7,364 bases of DNA from Actinomycetes bacterium (lineage in GTDB: Bacteria > Actinomycetota > Acidimicrobiia > Acidimicrobiales > Microtrichaceae): the NCBI GenBank assembly GCA_023427825.1, contig JAEZAI010000512.1, positions 1 through 7,364 on the forward strand, read 5' to 3'. This document shows, in pieces, positions 5,260-7,364 of this stretch. Numbering within the stretch: the first letter of the stretch is position 1; each line of letters begins with the position of its first letter. Position numbers and translations under genes: made by a program. A model generated the notes under the pieces. The model was not told the origin of the DNA. It saw nothing but the letters and a program-made list of their open reading frames with translations, and did not search any database.

Positions 5260-6522
5260 GTGCTCAGCACCGTCTTCCGCCCCTGGCGCACCACGCAGAC
5301 CTGGTGGTCGCTCTGCCACCTCTGCCTGGACCTGTTCATCGCCACGATCGGCTTCACGTTCGTGGTGACCATGGCCTCCACTGCTGGGAGCCTGATCGTC
5401 CTGTTCCCAGCGGCGATCGTCGTGGCCTGGCTCGGCATGCTCGGCACCCACGCCTACGCCACGGTCGAGCGCAGCCGGTTCGCCGCGCTGCTCGGCACCA
5501 CGCTGCACGACCCCGCGCCCAGGGCCGAGGGGCGCAACTGGTGGTACCGCTTCGTGTGGCGCTTCAGGACCGCCAGCCGCTGGAAGGAGCTCGGCTACGC
5601 GCTGCTGCACCTCCCGCTCGCGGTCATCACCACCACGATCGCCTCCACGCTGTGGGCGAGCGGCGTGGTCCTGCTGGCGCTCCCGCTGTTCGTCGGCCGG
5701 TTCGCCGACGGCTCCGCCCAGCTGGGGTTCCTGGAGGTCGGCCCCGGGCCGGGCGTGGCGCTCCTGTCGCTGCTCGGCCTCGTCGTGCTGGCGGTGGTCG
5801 CACCGTGGGCCACGACCTGGCTCGCCGAGCTCGACCGTGCCGTCGGTCGGCTCCTGCTGGGCCGCTCGGAGCGGGTCGAGTTCGAGGAGCGGGTGAGCGA
5901 GCTGCAGACCAGCCGAGCCGCGGCGGTCGACAGCGCCGAGGCCGAGCGCCGCCGCATCGAACGGGACCTCCACGACGGGGCGCAGCAGCGCCTCATCGCC
6001 GTCGCCATGGACCTGGGCGTCGCACGCCAGGCCATGGAGACCGACCCCGGTCGGGCCAAGGAGCTGGTCTCCGAGGCGCACGACGAGGTGAAGGCCGCAC
6101 TCAAGGAGCTCCGGGACCTGGTCCGGGGCATCCACCCGGTGATCCTCGAGGACCGCGGTCTGGACGCAGCACTGTCGGCCGTCGTGGCCCGCGCCGGTGT
6201 CCCGGTCGAGCTCCGGGTCGACGTGTCGCCCCGGCCGTCCCCGTCGGTCGAGAGCGCCGCCTACTTCATCGTCTCCGAGGCGCTCACGAACGTGGCCCGT
6301 CACGCCCGTGCGAGCCGGGCGACGGTCGAGATCGTCCGCCGGCGCGACCGGCTGACGATCGTGGTGTCCGACGACGGGGTCGGCGGCGCCTCCCCGGACA
6401 CGGGCGGCACCGGACTGAGAGGACTGGAGGAGCGGTTGGCCGCGCTCGACGGATGGATGCAGGTGGTCAGCCCGGTGGGCGGACCCACGACGTTGCTGGT
6501 GGAGGTCCCGTGCGGATCGTGA
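5260..6522 (+). CDS. Two-component sensor histidine kinase (HisKA_3, NarL/LiaS-like) with membrane sensor domain
   Basis: A 420-residue membrane kinase that should autophosphorylate on His238 and pass the phosphate to the regulator encoded next. Residues about 15-185 form a four-segment membrane module (around 24-40, 43-63, 115-145 and 165-185) resembling the actinobacterial 'putative sensor' domain; almost nothing of it lies outside the membrane, so the signal may be within or at the membrane. A short coiled linker (about 203-230) leads to the HisKA_3 dimerisation box ERRRIERDLHDGAQQRL (229-245). The ATPase domain shows the N-box SEALTNVARHA (Asn344), the G1 box SDDGVGG (370-376) and the G2 box GGTGLRGLEER (382-392), all intact. 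The start is the first possible one, because an in-frame TGA lies 6 bases upstream. The 3' end overlaps the regulator gene by 13 bases, indicating translational coupling. Confidence 0.95.
   Translation: MLSTVFRPWRTTQTWWSLCHLCLDLFIATIGFTFVVTMASTAGSLIVLFPAAIVVAWLGMLGTHAYATVERSRFAALLGTTLHDPAPRAEGRNWWYRFVWRFRTASRWKELGYALLHLPLAVITTTIASTLWASGVVLLALPLFVGRFADGSAQLGFLEVGPGPGVALLSLLGLVVLAVVAPWATTWLAELDRAVGRLLLGRSERVEFEERVSELQTSRAAAVDSAEAERRRIERDLHDGAQQRLIAVAMDLGVARQAMETDPGRAKELVSEAHDEVKAALKELRDLVRGIHPVILEDRGLDAALSAVVARAGVPVELRVDVSPRPSPSVESAAYFIVSEALTNVARHARASRATVEIVRRRDRLTIVVSDDGVGGASPDTGGTGLRGLEERLAALDGWMQVVSPVGGPTTLLVEVPCGS
6501..6505 (+). promoter_or_regulatory. Ribosome binding site of the response regulator, inside the kinase gene
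   Basis: GGAGG sits 4 bases before the GTG at 6510. The spacing is short but usable, and it favours 6510 over the in-frame GTG at 6519. The start at 6510 also gives the standard receiver-domain beginning (MRIVIAEDS). Confidence 0.5.
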
Positions 6523-7169
6523 TCGCGGAGGACAGCGTGCTGCTGCGGGCCGGGCTGACCCGGCTCCTGACCGACGGCGGCCACGAGGTGGTCGGCGCGG
6601 TCGGCGACGCCGTCGCACTGATCGACGCGGTCGAGCGGCTCCAGCCCGACCTGGCCGTCGTCGACGTGCGCATGCCCCCGACGCACACCGACGACGGCCT
6701 CCGGGCCGCACTCGAGGTGCGGGCCCGGTGGCCGCAGATGGCCATCCTGGTGCTGTCGCAGTACGTCGAGGAGAGCTACGCCTCGGAGCTGCTGGCCGAC
6801 TCCCACGCAGGGAGCGCGGCGAGCGGCGTGGGCTACCTGCTCAAGGACCGGATCGCGGACGTCGGCGACTTCATGGACGCCGTCGCCCGCGTGGGCTACG
6901 GGGGAGCGGTGTTCGACCCCGAGGTCGTCGCCCAGCTGCTCGCCCGGTCGAACCGCCGGGACCCGCTCGCCGCGCTCTCGCCCCGGGAGCGCGAGGTCCT
7001 CGGGCTCATGGCCGAGGGTCGGACCAACGCCGCGATCGCAGAGGCGCTCGTCGTCAGCGACGGCGCCGTGGAGAAGCACGTGAGCAACATCTTCACCAAG
7101 CTCGACCTCCCACCCACGCCCGGCGACCACCGCCGGGTGCTGGCCGTCCTCCGCTGGATCGAGTCATGA
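6510..7169 (+). CDS. NarL/LuxR-family response regulator
   Basis: A 219-residue transcription factor and the cognate partner of the kinase just upstream. The receiver domain (1-120) has the acidic pair Glu7-Asp8, the phosphoacceptor Asp52 in VVDVRMPP, the switch Ser83 (VLSQY) and Lys112 in GYLLKDR. MPPTHTDDGLRAA is characteristic of the actinobacterial branch of this family. A linker (about 121-150) leads to a LuxR-type helix-turn-helix (about 156-200) with LSPREREVLGLMAEG and the recognition region SDGAVEKHVSNIFTKL. All key residues are present, so it should be a functional DNA-binding activator or repressor. Its GTG start lies within the kinase gene, and its stop overlaps the next ATG as ATGA. 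The targets are unknown; its own promoter and the next gene are candidates. Confidence 0.95.
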   Translation: MRIVIAEDSVLLRAGLTRLLTDGGHEVVGAVGDAVALIDAVERLQPDLAVVDVRMPPTHTDDGLRAALEVRARWPQMAILVLSQYVEESYASELLADSHAGSAASGVGYLLKDRIADVGDFMDAVARVGYGGAVFDPEVVAQLLARSNRRDPLAALSPREREVLGLMAEGRTNAAIAEALVVSDGAVEKHVSNIFTKLDLPPTPGDHRRVLAVLRWIES

Positions 7170-7364
7170 GCGCCGACTGGCCCCCGCCGCCGTTTCTGGC
7201 CGAGCCACCCACCGCGCCCGCGCCGACGACGGCCCCCACCGGGGTCGTGACGCCCCCGCCCTACCGGGGCACGCCGCCCCCTCCGCCGCCCGGCTCCACC
7301 CGGCCCGGCGTCCACCGGACCTGGCGGATCGTCGGTGCCGGCTTCGCCGTCTGCATGCTTGCGG
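7166..7364 (+). CDS. Proline-rich membrane protein, N-terminal part only
   Basis: An ORF beginning with the ATG that overlaps the regulator stop (ATGA, 7166-7169) and running off the right edge after 66 codons. Residues 1-50 are rich in Pro, Ala and Thr, including a run of six prolines (37-42), with a basic/aromatic RTWR (51-54) just before a hydrophobic stretch, IVGAGFAVCMLA (55-66), that looks like the start of a membrane segment. This suggests a cytoplasmic disordered tail, one membrane helix and an extracytoplasmic domain outside the window. From memory, operons of this kinase type and NarL-like regulator in actinobacteria are often followed by a membrane-anchored DUF4097 (beta-strand adhesin-like) protein with just such an N-terminus. 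That is a guess until the rest is read. The 4-base overlap indicates co-translation with the regulator. Confidence 0.75.
   Translation, partial: MSADWPPPPFLAEPPTAPAPTTAPTGVVTPPPYRGTPPPPPPGSTRPGVHRTWRIVGAGFAVCMLA

Noticed and set aside
5221..6711. A 496-codon open frame on the minus strand opposite the kinase
   Set aside because: Composition is Arg/Gly/Ala/Asp-rich without recognisable motifs, while the plus strand encodes an intact kinase with all catalytic boxes. It is a codon-bias shadow.

Overview
This is a very GC-rich, gene-dense window with strong G/C preference at third codon positions, frequent GTG starts and TANNNT-type -10 boxes without clear Shine-Dalgarno sequences. These traits, and the protein families present, point to a high-GC actinobacterium. 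A deep lineage such as Acidimicrobiia is plausible, but this is a guess from style and not from a marker gene. I see no mobile element, CRISPR array, tRNA or rRNA.

Layout. (1) Positions 1-2949, plus strand: a large membrane O-acyltransferase of the acyltransferase-3 (OafA/YrhL) type, followed by two SGNH-type domains in tandem. Its frame is open to the left edge, so its true start may lie outside the window. (2) 2950-3038: a short convergent gap. (3) 3039-4574, minus strand: an FAD-dependent oxidoreductase resembling UDP-galactopyranose mutase and protoporphyrinogen oxidase, substrate unknown. (4) 4575-4802: a divergent intergenic region with a tight G-quadruplex motif, a bulged inverted repeat and possible promoters. 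(5) 4803-5108, plus: a small eight-cysteine zinc-ribbon-like DUF1272 protein. (6) 5109-5259: a gap with several hairpins and the promoter of the next operon. (7) 5260 to the right edge, plus: a tightly overlapped operon of a membrane sensor histidine kinase, a NarL/LuxR-type response regulator, and the start of a proline-rich protein that enters a membrane segment where the window ends.

How they work together. The acyltransferase probably moves acyl (often acetyl) groups across the membrane onto a cell-surface glycan, with the outer SGNH domain doing the transfer. The neighbouring flavoenzyme is of a type that can act on sugar nucleotides or lipids, so a shared role in envelope glycan is possible but unproven. 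The right-hand operon is a two-component system, and its third gene is a candidate membrane-anchored partner or output.

The most notable feature is the tandem SGNH arrangement. The first domain keeps the fold signature and a cysteine pair but has lost all three expected catalytic residues, while the second keeps Ser, Asp and His. No wholly new multi-gene system is evident.
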